Shown here: positions 1 through 7,789 of the stretch, piece after piece | Layout: every line of letters starts with the position of its first letter | How positions within the stretch are numbered: the first letter of the stretch is position 1 | Assembly (NCBI GenBank): GCA_001664505.1 | Contig: CP011806.1 | Location: 1,422,538 to 1,486,537 of the forward strand | Direction of reading: 5' to 3' | Length of the DNA: 64,000 bases | Source of the DNA: Acidobacteria bacterium Mor1 | GTDB lineage: Bacteria > Acidobacteriota > Polarisedimenticolia > Polarisedimenticolales > Polarisedimenticolaceae | Program-made: the position numbers and the translations under genes | The notes under the pieces: generated by a model | What the model saw: the letters and a program-made list of their open reading frames with translations, nothing else | Databases searched by the model: none | Told to the model about the DNA's origin: nothing

Positions 1-4
1 TCGC

Positions 5-301
5 TCAACCGGGCAACTCCTCCCGCTCACTGCGGTAAATGCCAGTCCCGTCTCCTCGCGTGTTGCAAAATCCAAGGACCGCATCCCCGCTGCCCTTGAT
101 TTCGAGCCTGAACACGTGCCCGTACCTGGATTGACCGACCCACACACCCTCGATATCCCTGATCTCCAACGGCACCAGAGGAAGCACTGATTTGGCAGCA
201 ACTCCCGACAACGGGGCGGAGGTAAACGCAATCACTGCAATCGACAAAGCCAGCTGGATCATTCGCCTGGAGCTGAGGGAGCTTCTGGGACTTGGTCTCA
301 T
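5..301 (-). CDS. Small secreted protein of unknown function
   Basis: A 98-residue protein. The ATG start is supported by GAGG six bases upstream; a second Met at residue 14 is possible but lacks a site. Residues about 14-37 form a typical Sec signal peptide (hydrophobic run, then Gly-Val-Ala-Ala), leaving a mature part of about 60 residues with one Cys (GFCNTRGDGTG) and no domain I recognise. It ends at a TGA only a few bases from the window edge, so I cannot tell whether the short C-terminus is natural or comes from a frameshift in a longer gene. It lies downstream of tRNA-Pro on the same strand. Confidence 0.5.
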   Translation of the reverse strand: MRPSPRSSLSSRRMIQLALSIAVIAFTSAPLSGVAAKSVLPLVPLEIRDIEGVWVGQSRYGHVFRLEIKGSGDAVLGFCNTRGDGTGIYRSEREELPG

Positions 302-400
302 TGAACACCTCAAATGGAAACCAGGAAACGTGACCAGGGAGTGACCCCAGAGAACTGCGGGATTCGCCCCAAGCAGCCGAGCGAAGCGAGGGCGCGTGAC

Positions 401-464
401 CGAATCCTGCCACCCCGGCCACGAAGGAGCCGAAGGCGACGCGTGGTCGGGGTGGCAGGATTCG
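401..464. repeat. 21-bp inverted repeat copying the 3' end of tRNA-Pro
   Basis: Positions 401-421 are the reverse complement of 444-464 at 20 of 21 positions; the single difference would be a G-U pair in RNA. The two arms are separated by 22 nt. The right arm is the acceptor/T-arm 3' end of the tRNA including CCA, so the primary transcript can fold the tRNA 3' end against the downstream copy. Confidence 0.85.
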
Positions 465-520
465 AACCTGCGGCCCCCTGCTCCCAAAGCAGGTGCGCTA
501 CCGGACTGCGCCACACCCCG
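444..520 (-). tRNA. tRNA-Pro (anticodon UGG)
   Basis: A complete cloverleaf read on the minus strand: acceptor CGGGGTG/CACCCCG, D stem GCGC/GCGC, anticodon stem CCTGC/GCAGG around the loop TTTGGGA (anticodon TGG), T stem GCAGG/CCTGC with TTCGAAT loop, discriminator A and an encoded CCA. The UGG anticodon reads CCA and CCG/CCN proline codons. It stands alone, between the small secreted gene and the TonB_C operon. Confidence 0.97.
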
Positions 521-543
521 ACATCAAGTGCTTTCTGCGGCCG

Positions 544-572
544 AATCTAACAGTGACCCGAGACCCGGTCAA
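544..572 (-). promoter_or_regulatory. Putative promoter of tRNA-Pro
   Basis: On the minus strand TTGACC (567-572) and TAGATT (544-549) are separated by 17 nt, which fits a sigma70 -35/-10 pair. Transcription would start near 537, about 17 nt before the mature tRNA. Confidence 0.45.
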
Positions 573-589
573 ACCGGGGACTCGCCCGC

Positions 590-1444
590 TCATTGCCCCT
601 CGAATGAGAACTCGAGCAACCAGTAGGCGTCCATCGGTTCGCCATCGAGGAGCGGCGGGGAGCACTTCCAGTTGCGGGCCACGTCACCAAACGCGTTGTA
701 TAGCGCTTCCAAGCGGTCTCGGAGCTCTTGTTCGTGGGGCAGTCCGCCCAGGAACGACGTCTTGACCCCTTTCACATAGATCGTCCCGTCCGCTCCGGCC
801 ACGACGGTAACGTACACCGGGCCGAGCAGATCACGCGCGTGGATTCCTTCAGGCAGCGCCGGAAGCACCAAGGTGTCGGCGAGGACCACCGGCTCGGTGA
901 CTCCCCCCTCTCCGGCGACGGGCAGACGGTCCCCTTTCGCCATCTTGCGCATCTCATTCTCGCTCAGGCTCCGAAATGGGTCGCGCGGCCCTGAGGGTTC
1001 AATCGGAGCCTCCATCGCTTTCAACACCGACCGCGCGCCTCGTTGCGCCGCGAGCCAGGTCGTGATCCACCCAGCGCCCTTGGACCGGAGCGAGATGCAA
1101 TCCGCCTCGCAGCGTAGCGCGACGATCAGATCGACGCGTTGCGGCTCATCGGGCCAGGGCCAGGCCGCAGCGCCGACGGCACCGGCCTTACCGGGCAGAT
1201 ATGCCAGGACGAGGCTTGCCTTCTTGAGGTCTTCTTCAACCAACCCGCTGAGCCGGCCGGGCTCCGTGACGGAGGTATCGACCCTTCGGAGTTCGCGTAG
1301 CTTCTTGTCGAGAATGACAACCTGGGCGGTCTCGCCGAGCTCGGGCACGAAGGATGGATCCAGGGATATCTCGACACGGACAGCCGCTTGAACCGCGGAC
1401 AGGCAGAACAGCATCGAGGTCGCGACAAGAATCCGAGAAATCAT
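590..1444 (-). CDS. Periplasmic TonB_C-like protein, copy 3 of a tandem paralogous operon
   Basis: A 284-residue protein with a cleavable signal peptide (first ~20 residues, ending AVQA) and no lasting membrane anchor. Residues about 185-284 resemble the TonB C-terminal domain (VTEP..., a GxV-like strand, ...VARNWKCSPPLLDGEPM) but it is the most divergent of the three copies and lacks the usual Tyr-Pro near the domain start. The N-terminal ~150 residues share a pattern with the two upstream genes: a YLPG..G..GAAAWP-like stretch and a pair of cysteines (LRCEADC). It starts 9 nt after the previous gene, so co-translation is likely. Function is unknown; binding to an outer-membrane or envelope partner is inferred from the fold only. 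Confidence 0.8.
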   Translation of the reverse strand: MISRILVATSMLFCLSAVQAAVRVEISLDPSFVPELGETAQVVILDKKLRELRRVDTSVTEPGRLSGLVEEDLKKASLVLAYLPGKAGAVGAAAWPWPDEPQRVDLIVALRCEADCISLRSKGAGWITTWLAAQRGARSVLKAMEAPIEPSGPRDPFRSLSENEMRKMAKGDRLPVAGEGGVTEPVVLADTLVLPALPEGIHARDLLGPVYVTVVAGADGTIYVKGVKTSFLGGLPHEQELRDRLEALYNAFGDVARNWKCSPPLLDGEPMDAYWLLEFSFEGQ

Positions 1445-1453
1445 CAGGCTCTC

Positions 1454-2380
1454 CTAGTTGGGCCACATCGGATCGGCCGGCTGGCCGATGGTCCCGAGGG
1501 GCGCCGGGGCCGGGGCGAACGAAACCTGGATCGAATAGACCACGGGCACGGGTTTGCCGTTTTGCCGCGCCGGATTGTAACGCCAGTTGCGAACCGCACC
1601 GACGGCGGCTTCGGCGAGCCCCAAGCGCTCCCGGCTGACCTTGAGAACCCTGGGCTCGCTGACCGAACCGTCCTCGCCGATCACGATCGACAGCACGACC
1701 CAGCCGCCCAGTCCCGACGCGCGGAGCTGAGAAGGAAAGCGGGGCTCGACCTTATCCACGAGCCGCGGTTCGGTGACGCCCTCGAGCCCGACGACCTTCA
1801 CTCCGTCTCCGCCGCCGACCGCGGCAATGGCCAAGGCTGGATGCAACTTCAGAAGCGGATCTCTCCCCTGCTCCGTCAAGATCTCCCGGGCAGCCAGCAA
1901 ATCGACATCAAGAGCATCGAGAACCTCTCCCGGCGACGAAAAGCCCTCGATCTTCGGGTCGACCCGGAACTGTTCCCACCAACTATCGGCCAGTTCGAGG
2001 GCACCGCAGTTCTTGCGGCAAAGATCGACGGCGAAGAACTCCAGTTCGTCCCGCCGCCAGGCGCGCGGCCAATGACCGCTGGCCATCAGGCCGGGCCGGG
2101 TCGGCAGCCACGCCGTGAGGTAGCGTGCGCCCTTGGGCACCGCGTTGATCTCGAACAATGCCGCCGGCTCCTTGCGGCGCACCTTGTCCAGCGGATACTC
2201 GGCGATGATCTCCAGGTCGGCGTTGAGCGCGGCCAGGCGCATCCCCTTCCCCTGGGACCGCTTGATGCCGTCGGGGAGCCGCACCGCGACATCGAGGGCC
2301 TGGACCGTGCCGAAACCCAGAACGACGCCGACGATCAGCGCTGCCCGGAACAGGACGCCGCCCTGGTTGAGCGGCTTCAT
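1454..2380 (-). CDS. Periplasmic TonB_C-domain protein, copy 2 of a tandem paralogous operon
   Basis: 308 residues. A signal peptide occupies roughly residues 1-28 (hydrophobic AALIVGVVLGFGTVQA). The N-terminal domain (about 29-200) carries the shared YLTAWLPTRPGL...HWP pattern and a cysteine pair (LCRKNC). Residues about 215-300 are a clear TonB_C domain: PRFPSQLRASGLGGWVVL, GEDGSVSEP and VRNWRYNPARQNGKPV. Its ATG overlaps the stop of the upstream copy by 4 nt (2377-2380). Unlike true TonB there is no uncleaved N-terminal anchor and no proline-rich spacer, so energy transduction through ExbB/ExbD is doubtful. Confidence 0.85.
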   Translation of the reverse strand: MKPLNQGGVLFRAALIVGVVLGFGTVQALDVAVRLPDGIKRSQGKGMRLAALNADLEIIAEYPLDKVRRKEPAALFEINAVPKGARYLTAWLPTRPGLMASGHWPRAWRRDELEFFAVDLCRKNCGALELADSWWEQFRVDPKIEGFSSPGEVLDALDVDLLAAREILTEQGRDPLLKLHPALAIAAVGGGDGVKVVGLEGVTEPRLVDKVEPRFPSQLRASGLGGWVVLSIVIGEDGSVSEPRVLKVSRERLGLAEAAVGAVRNWRYNPARQNGKPVPVVYSIQVSFAPAPAPLGTIGQPADPMWPN

Positions 2381-3261
2381 TTCGTCGTTCCCGTCGTCAG
2401 CAATGCGAAGAAGATACGGACCTCGAAGTACACATCGACCGGCTCCCCGTCGCAGCGCGCCGGCTGGTAGCGCCAGCGACTGACGGCGTCCTCGGCCGCC
2501 TGCTCGAACCCGTAGCCCCGCTGTTCCGAGCTCAGCACCTTGATCTCATCGACGCTGCCGTCCTTGCGGATCAACGCCTCGAGGGTCACGATGCTGCCGA
2601 TCTTCTTCCTGCGGGCTTCCACCGGGTACTCAGGCTGCGGTTTGTGCTCGGGCAATACCTTCGGAATCGACAGCGCTCCTTCGCAGGGTTCCAGCAGGCG
2701 GAGGTCCCGCTCCTTCCCCCTGGACGGAGATGCTTTCTTCTCCGGCGCCGTCGGCGGGTCGTCGGGCATCGGCAGATTGACGCTGACCTTGCGCGCCGGC
2801 GGACGGCGGCTGAGCCGCGCCAGCATCCTCCGCGCCTCGTCACCGGTCTCGAGCCAGGCCTGGAACCAGCCAGGGCCGGCATCGGCCCAGGCGCCGCAGG
2901 GACGCAACGCATCACGGTTCCCCGAACACAGGGTGCTCATCCCGATCTCCAGAGTCGGCGCCCCCTCGGGAGGCGGCCAGGCAACGCTGCCCAGGAGCCC
3001 TGGGGTGCTCGGCACGTAGGCCACCAGATAGGCCGTGGACCTGGGAAGCTCTCCCACATCGAATTTCGCCCGCCGGTCGGAGACCAACCCAGCCCGTGAC
3101 TCCTCGTCGGTCTCCTCGAGACGCAGGGAAACCGGTGCCAGCATCACCCGGGTCCCGTCCTCGATGGTGTGGGGCAGCCGGGGGATCACATCGATGGCCC
3201 AGGCGGTCGATCCCAGAGCGAAGGCCGCGGTGGCGGTCAGTAGTCGAGTCAGGAAACGCAC
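2377..3261 (-). CDS. Periplasmic TonB_C-domain protein, first gene of the tandem operon
   Basis: 294 residues from a GTG start preceded by GGAG nine bases upstream. The signal peptide covers residues 1-22 (LTRLLTATAAFALGSTAWA). The N-terminal domain has the family pattern (YLVAYVPSTPGLLGSVAWP, then cysteines in STLCSGN and RPCGAW) and is followed by a charged Pro/Lys-rich linker. The C-terminal ~90 residues are TonB_C: PQPEYPVEARRKKIGSIVTL, KDGSVDEIKV, AVSRWRYQPARCDGEPV. An extra Cys pair flanks the domain (PCEGAL and PARCDG). The reading frame stays open far upstream in antisense to ychF, but signal peptide and start site fix the beginning here. Confidence 0.85.
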   Translation of the reverse strand: MRFLTRLLTATAAFALGSTAWAIDVIPRLPHTIEDGTRVMLAPVSLRLEETDEESRAGLVSDRRAKFDVGELPRSTAYLVAYVPSTPGLLGSVAWPPPEGAPTLEIGMSTLCSGNRDALRPCGAWADAGPGWFQAWLETGDEARRMLARLSRRPPARKVSVNLPMPDDPPTAPEKKASPSRGKERDLRLLEPCEGALSIPKVLPEHKPQPEYPVEARRKKIGSIVTLEALIRKDGSVDEIKVLSSEQRGYGFEQAAEDAVSRWRYQPARCDGEPVDVYFEVRIFFALLTTGTTK

Positions 3262-3280
3262 GTTCTCTATCTCCGATCCG

Positions 3281-3286
3281 AGTATA
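3281..3286 (-). promoter_or_regulatory. Putative -10 element of the TonB_C operon
   Basis: TATACT on the minus strand, 19 nt before the GTG start of the first TonB_C gene. I see no good -35 at 16-18 nt spacing, so this is a partial promoter call. Confidence 0.35.
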
Positions 3287-3405
3287 CCCACGCCCCGGCC
3301 CACCGCTTGCCGCCCTCCCGCCCGCTCCGCTATCTTGACGCGCCTGGCCCCGCTTCGACCCGGTCGAGCATTCCGGGGGTCACAACCGCCACAAGGATCC
3401 ATGCG

Positions 3406-4482
3406 ATGAAGATCGGCCTCTTCGGCTTTCCGCTGACCGGAAAAACCACGTTGTTCGAGCTGCTTACCGGCACCGCCGCCCAGGCCCAGCATGGCCGGGG
3501 TGAGGGGCAGGTCGGGATCTGCAAGGTCCCGGACCCGCGGCTGGACAAACTGACCGAGATGTACTCGCCGAAGAAGCACACCCCGGCGACCATCGAGTGC
3601 GTCGACGTGGCCGGTGTCGAGAAGGGGCAGGCGGCCAAGGCGCTGCCTCTGGACCAGCTCCGCACCGTCGACGCTCTGGCCCATGTAGTCCGGGCGTTCG
3701 AGGACGAGGCGGTCCCCCACTCCGAGGGCCCGATCGATCCGCTGCGGGACGCGATCTCGATGGAGGCCGAATTGATCCTGGCCGACATGGTCGTGGTGGA
3801 AAAGCGGGTCGAGAAGCTGACCCTCAACGTCAAGAAGATGAACAAGGCCGAGGACAAGCGCGACCTGGAGTTGATGAAGCGCTGCCTGGCATGTCTCGAG
3901 GAAGAGCAGCCGCTGCGCAACCTGGAGATGACCGAGGACGAGGTCGTATCGCTGCGGGGCTACACCTTCCTCTCGATGAAGCCGCTGCTGGTCGTGGTCA
4001 ACGCCGGCGAGGATGCCGCCGACAAGCTCGACGGCGGTGCGGCGGCCTTCGGGCTCAGCGAGTTCGAGGGCAAGCCCAAGACCTACGTCACGGCGCTGTC
4101 GGCCAAGATCGAGGCGGAGATCGCCCAGCTCGACGCCGAGGACGCCGAGGTCTTCCGCAGCGACCTGGGCATCACCGAGCCGGCGCTGGACCGCATGATC
4201 CGCGCCTCCTACGACCTGCTGGGCCGGATGTCCTTCTTCACCGCCGGTGAAGACGAGTGCCGGGCCTGGACGATTCGCAAGGGCACCATCGCGCGCAAGG
4301 CGGCGGGTGCGATCCACAGCGACATCGAGCGGGGCTTCATCCGCGCCGAGATCATCGCCCATACCGATCTGGTCGAGGCGGGAAGCTGGGCCGCGGGCCG
4401 GGACAAGGGCACCCTGCGGCTGGAAGGCAAGGAATACGTGATGCAGGACGGCGACGTCGTCAACTTCCGCTTCAACGTCTAG
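3406..4482 (+). CDS. ychF: YchF/OLA1-family ribosome-associated ATPase
   Basis: 358 residues, near the family norm of about 363. The N-terminal P-loop is GFPLTGKTTLF (residues ~6-16), differing from the usual LPNVGKS of YchF, and the domain carries DVAGVEKGQ (G3 region), a helical insert (~130-190, LNVKKMNKAEDKRD) and the degenerate specificity motif VVNAGED in place of NKxD, as known for this ATP-preferring GTPase family. The C-terminal TGS domain ends GDVVNFRFNV, the usual YchF ending. ATG is preceded by AAGGA. The stop codon overlaps that of convergent selA in a shared CTAG. Known family role: 70S-bound, redox-responsive translation factor. Confidence 0.95.
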   Translation: MKIGLFGFPLTGKTTLFELLTGTAAQAQHGRGEGQVGICKVPDPRLDKLTEMYSPKKHTPATIECVDVAGVEKGQAAKALPLDQLRTVDALAHVVRAFEDEAVPHSEGPIDPLRDAISMEAELILADMVVVEKRVEKLTLNVKKMNKAEDKRDLELMKRCLACLEEEQPLRNLEMTEDEVVSLRGYTFLSMKPLLVVVNAGEDAADKLDGGAAAFGLSEFEGKPKTYVTALSAKIEAEIAQLDAEDAEVFRSDLGITEPALDRMIRASYDLLGRMSFFTAGEDECRAWTIRKGTIARKAAGAIHSDIERGFIRAEIIAHTDLVEAGSWAAGRDKGTLRLEGKEYVMQDGDVVNFRFNV

Positions 4483-5909
4483 CTCATCGCTCCTATCAGT
4501 CGCTTGACCAGCGTGGTGTCCTCATCGGGCTGCACCGTCCGCAGATCCAGCACGAGCTTGTGATCCTGCACGCGGCCGACTACCGGCGGGTCGCCGAGGC
4601 GTAGCGCCTCTTCCATCGCGCCGGCGTCTTGTCCTTTCGGCGCCGAAACCACCAGCAGCTTCGTCGGCCGCTCACCGATCGGCGAGGAACCGCCGCCGGT
4701 GCGCGAGACCCCCTTCTCGATCTTCATCCGTCGGCGGGCGCCGGAGCCGAGTTTGTCCTCGACGGCGGAGATCACCGCCCGGGCACGCTCCTCGATCTCT
4801 TTCGGCGAGAGCCCGAGCATCCTCAGGGTCGGCACCTCTTCCCGTTCGGCACCACGCACGTAAGACGACAAGGTCTCGTGGAGCGCCGCGATCATCAGCC
4901 GGTCCAGCCGCAGCGCCCGAGCCAGCGGTTCCGCCCGCAGCTTCTTCACCAGATCCGGACGCCCCACCAGGATCCCGGCCTGGGGCCCGCCCAGCAGCTT
5001 GTCGCCGCTGAAGCTGACCAGGTCCGCGCCCTCGTCGAGGATCTCGCCGATGGGCTGCTCATCGCGAATGCCCAGGGGCTCGAGATCGACCAGGTCGCCG
5101 CTGCCCCAGTCGACGCAGAGGGGAACGCCCCGCTCCCGGGCCAGGCCGGCCAACGCCTTGACTCCGGTCTCCTCGCTGAAGCCGACGATCTTGAAGTTGC
5201 TGGTGTGGACCTTGAGCAACATGCCGGTCTTCTTGTTGATCGCCTTGCGATAGTCGGCCAGCCGGGTGCGGTTGGTCGTGCCGATCTCGACCAGCTTGGC
5301 TCCCGAGGCGGCCATGATGTCCGGCACCCGGAAGGATCCGCCGATCTCGACCAGCTCGCCCCGGGAGACGATGACCTCCTTGCCGGAAGCCAGGGTCCGC
5401 AGCATCAGCATCACCGCCGCGGCGTTGTTGTTGACCGCCAGGAAGCCGTGTCCGGGGAACAGCCGCTGGAACAGCGGCGCCAGGTGGGCCATCCGGCTCC
5501 CCCGCCCCGCCGCCTCCAGGTCGTACTCCAGGTCCATGTAGCCCTGGGCCGCCTCGGCGACCCGGCGCGCGGCCCCCGGGCCCAGGATCGAGCGGCCCAG
5601 ATTGGTGTGGACCACCACCCCGGTGGCGTTGATCACCCGGCGGGGGGAGGGCCCGAGCATGGCCCGGGCGGCCCGGTCCACCGCCGCGGCCAGGGCCCCG
5701 GGCCTAGACGCTCGCCGGAGTTCCTCCGTACCAGTGTCTGCACGGGCGAAAGCCCCGCGGAGATCGGCCAGTCTCGACCGGAGCAGGTCCGTCACCAGCG
5801 GGGTGCCGTACCGGCGGCAGAGAGCGCCGAAGCGCGCGGTCTGCAGCGTGCGGGCAACTGAGGGTAACGTGCTGAGCAGCAACTGTTTACGGGCGACGCC
5901 GTCCTTCAC
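4479..5909 (-). CDS. selA: L-seryl-tRNA(Sec) selenium transferase
   Basis: 476 residues from GTG, chosen because GGAGG lies five bases upstream. SelA is the PLP enzyme that turns seryl-tRNA(Sec) into selenocysteyl-tRNA(Sec) using selenophosphate. Visible motifs: RRVINATGVVVHTNLGRS (N-terminal region of the core), NNNAAAVML, SRGELVEIGGSFR, SNFKIVGF, CVDWGSGDL and the PLP-lysine motif SFSGDKLLGGPQAG with Lys at about residue 304. Length fits the family (~460). selB, selC and selD are not in the window, so a complete Sec system is implied but unseen. It diverges from the gene at 6001 and converges on ychF. Confidence 0.95.
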   Translation of the reverse strand: MKDGVARKQLLLSTLPSVARTLQTARFGALCRRYGTPLVTDLLRSRLADLRGAFARADTGTEELRRASRPGALAAAVDRAARAMLGPSPRRVINATGVVVHTNLGRSILGPGAARRVAEAAQGYMDLEYDLEAAGRGSRMAHLAPLFQRLFPGHGFLAVNNNAAAVMLMLRTLASGKEVIVSRGELVEIGGSFRVPDIMAASGAKLVEIGTTNRTRLADYRKAINKKTGMLLKVHTSNFKIVGFSEETGVKALAGLARERGVPLCVDWGSGDLVDLEPLGIRDEQPIGEILDEGADLVSFSGDKLLGGPQAGILVGRPDLVKKLRAEPLARALRLDRLMIAALHETLSSYVRGAEREEVPTLRMLGLSPKEIEERARAVISAVEDKLGSGARRRMKIEKGVSRTGGGSSPIGERPTKLLVVSAPKGQDAGAMEEALRLGDPPVVGRVQDHKLVLDLRTVQPDEDTTLVKRLIGAMS

Positions 5910-5927
5910 CGGGACCTCCGGAGCGGT

Positions 5928-5956
5928 TTGCACGAACCCTGGCCCAAACCTATACT
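5928..5956 (+). promoter_or_regulatory. Putative promoter for the 6001 operon
   Basis: TTGCAC (5928-5933), 17 nt, TATACT (5951-5956), in the gap between divergent selA and the 6001 gene. The predicted start of transcription is near 5963, giving a leader of about 38 nt. The same TTGCAC hexamer occurs in the candidate promoter at 25175. Confidence 0.5.
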
Positions 5957-6000
5957 TCGCCCCGGGTCGCGGCCTGAAACAAGCATTATACGGAGTCCCG

Positions 6001-6570
6001 GTGGACGTTCTTCCCGTAGAAGAAATCGAGGACGATCTTGCCCGCATGGATCGTGGGATCCGGCAGCTCAAGGTCCAGTACGATCAGTTCTTTGCGGGCG
6101 CACTGCCCTGCGAGCCGACCGAACTGCGCCGTCAGCTCGACCGGCTGTTCCGGCGCTACGCCAACGCTCCGCTGCAGAAGTACCAACACCGCTACCACCT
6201 GGCGACGCTGACGGCCCGCTACAACTCCTTCCAGGAGCTGTGGGGTCGTTCAGTCCGGGCCCTCGAGGAGGGGGAACGCCCGGCTCCGGCCGTCGCCGGC
6301 CGAGCGGGAATGCGCCGGGACAACGTCCTGGCGGCTTGCAAGGTGACCGGCACCAAGGTGGAGGCTGCCGGTCTCAAGAAGCTCTACGAGAAGTTCATGG
6401 AAGCCCGGCGCAAGAGCGGGGTCGACGGCGAGGTTCCCTTCGCGGCATTCGGACGCAAGATCGCCGGCCAGGCCCGTCAGCTCCAGTCCCAGGCCGAGTG
6501 TGACGACGTCGAGCTTCGTGTCATTGTCGAGAACAAGAAGGTCTTGCTCAAGGCGAGGCCGATTCGTTGA
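6001..6570 (+). CDS. MXAN_5187 C-terminal-like domain protein, function unknown
   Basis: 189 residues from GTG with CGGAG a few bases upstream. No signal peptide. An N-terminal helical segment IRQLKVQYDQFFAGALP (about residues 18-35), then LRRQLDRLFRRYAN and RYHLATLTARYNSFQELW, matches my memory of the MXAN_5187 C-terminal domain of Myxococcota and Acidobacteriota proteins. A linker (~95-110) leads to a second conserved-looking part, LKKLYEKFMEARRKSGVDGEVPFAAFGRK. The composition suggests a soluble coiled helical protein. It is followed 28 nt later by an exported TPR protein, probably in one operon. The family name is from recall, not search. Confidence 0.7.
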   Translation: MDVLPVEEIEDDLARMDRGIRQLKVQYDQFFAGALPCEPTELRRQLDRLFRRYANAPLQKYQHRYHLATLTARYNSFQELWGRSVRALEEGERPAPAVAGRAGMRRDNVLAACKVTGTKVEAAGLKKLYEKFMEARRKSGVDGEVPFAAFGRKIAGQARQLQSQAECDDVELRVIVENKKVLLKARPIR

Positions 6571-6598
6571 CCCTGAACCACTCCGGGGGGAGTAGGCC

Positions 6599-7789
6599 AT
6601 GAGGCGCATTCGCCTTCAGAACATTTCGACCCTGCTGCTGGTGAGCACCCTGCTGCTCCCGGTCGCATTCATCCCTGCCGTCCAGGCTCAGGATTCCGAA
6701 GCCACGGAAACCGAGACCAAGGAAGAGGAAAAGGCCCGCAAGGCTCGCGAGCGCCAGGAGCGCATCGACGCCTATCTGGCCGAGCGCGCTCGCAAGAAGG
6801 CCGAGCGCGACGCCTACAAGGCGGAACGGGCGGCGAAGAAGGCGGGCAAGGACGCGCCCCAGAGCAATGCCGGTTCGGCGCAGCCTCCCCAGGCGCCGGC
6901 CGCCGGCGGCGGTGCCCCGGCCCAGACGCAACCGGCCCAGACGCAGCCGTCTCAGGCGCAGCCGGCTCAGACCCAACCTGCTCAGGCCCAGCCCGCAGCC
7001 CAGGCCAAACCGTCGCCGACCCCGGCCGAAGAAACCCGCCCCGACCCCGAGTCGGTAGAGAAGGCCCGCCGCGAGGTCGAGAAGGCCCAGCAGCGGGAGA
7101 TGCGCGCGGCCGAGAAGGCCCGCAAGAAGGCCGAACGTGAAGCTCGCAAGAAGGCCCAGGAAGCCGAGGTGCAGAAGGTCCGCGACATGACCTCGACCAG
7201 CGGCCCCACGGTATCGGGCAAGAAGGCCGACCGCGCCGACAAGCCCCGGCGCCGCAAGGGCAACCTGGCCAACACCCAGTCCCGGCTGCGCCGCAGTGAT
7301 CTCGGTCAGGATCCGCGAGTGGTCGAGTACCTCGACCTGTTCGCCGGTGGCGGCGCCAACTCCGGCCAGTACGCCACCTTCGCCAACTTCCTGGCCCAGA
7401 GCGGCTACCTGCAGGATTCCCTGGTCTACTACGAGCAGGCGCTGCAGCTCGATCCGAACAACTCCGACCTGTGGCTCAACCACGGCACCATCGTGCGCCA
7501 GCTGGAAGACTACGGCGACGCCATGAAGTCCTTCGAGCGGGCCATCCGCCTCGACCCGAACAACGCCCTGGCCCACTTCAACCTGGGTGTCGCGTTCCAG
7601 CGGCAGAACCGCTACGAGGACGCGGTCTCGTCCTTCACCTCGGCGCTCCGCCTCGACCCGACCCTGGGCGAGCCGGCCTACAACCCGCTGGCCATCGACA
7701 ACGAACTGCTGGTCCCGGTCAAGCTCAAGCTCTACAAGACCCAAAGCGGCGCCCTGGGATTGCCCCTGGTCGAGGTCGACGAACAGTAG
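6599..7789 (+). CDS. Exported TPR protein with Lys/Arg/Glu-rich and pentapeptide-repeat linker
   Basis: 396 residues. A signal peptide covers residues 1-30 (LLLVSTLLLPVAFIPAVQAQ). Residues ~35-85 and ~155-205 are highly charged, Ala/Lys/Arg/Glu-rich coiled-coil-like helix; between them lies a repeat of five residues (PAQTQ, PSQAQ, PAQAQ) that makes a flexible linker. Residues ~255-375 hold three TPR units, including YYEQALQLDPNN, SFERAIRLDPNN and SFTSALRLDPTL. An envelope scaffold role is inferred. GGGGGGAG precedes the ATG. Its TAG stop overlaps the GTG start of the next gene. Confidence 0.85.
   Translation: MRRIRLQNISTLLLVSTLLLPVAFIPAVQAQDSEATETETKEEEKARKARERQERIDAYLAERARKKAERDAYKAERAAKKAGKDAPQSNAGSAQPPQAPAAGGGAPAQTQPAQTQPSQAQPAQTQPAQAQPAAQAKPSPTPAEETRPDPESVEKARREVEKAQQREMRAAEKARKKAEREARKKAQEAEVQKVRDMTSTSGPTVSGKKADRADKPRRRKGNLANTQSRLRRSDLGQDPRVVEYLDLFAGGGANSGQYATFANFLAQSGYLQDSLVYYEQALQLDPNNSDLWLNHGTIVRQLEDYGDAMKSFERAIRLDPNNALAHFNLGVAFQRQNRYEDAVSSFTSALRLDPTLGEPAYNPLAIDNELLVPVKLKLYKTQSGALGLPLVEVDEQ
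6922..7005 (+). repeat. 15-nt tandem repeats encoding Pro-Ala-Gln-Thr-Gln units
   Basis: About five in-frame 15-nt units of the type cag-acg-cag-ccg-gcc with synonymous variation, coding the Gln/Pro/Ala linker of the TPR protein. Varied codons argue against very recent expansion. Confidence 0.7.

Noticed and set aside
5-301. Terminal TGA of the small secreted gene as a selenocysteine codon, suggested by selA nearby
   Set aside because: The TGA lies at the window edge, so neither downstream coding sequence nor a SECIS-like hairpin can be assessed.
401-464. Partial tRNA copy as an integration (att) site
   Set aside because: The copy is inverted, not a direct repeat, lies only 22 nt from the tRNA, and no integrase or mobile-element gene is in the window.
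590-3261. Calling the three TonB_C proteins TonB energy transducers
   Set aside because: They have cleavable signal peptides and no N-terminal anchor or long proline spacer, and no exbB/exbD is adjacent.
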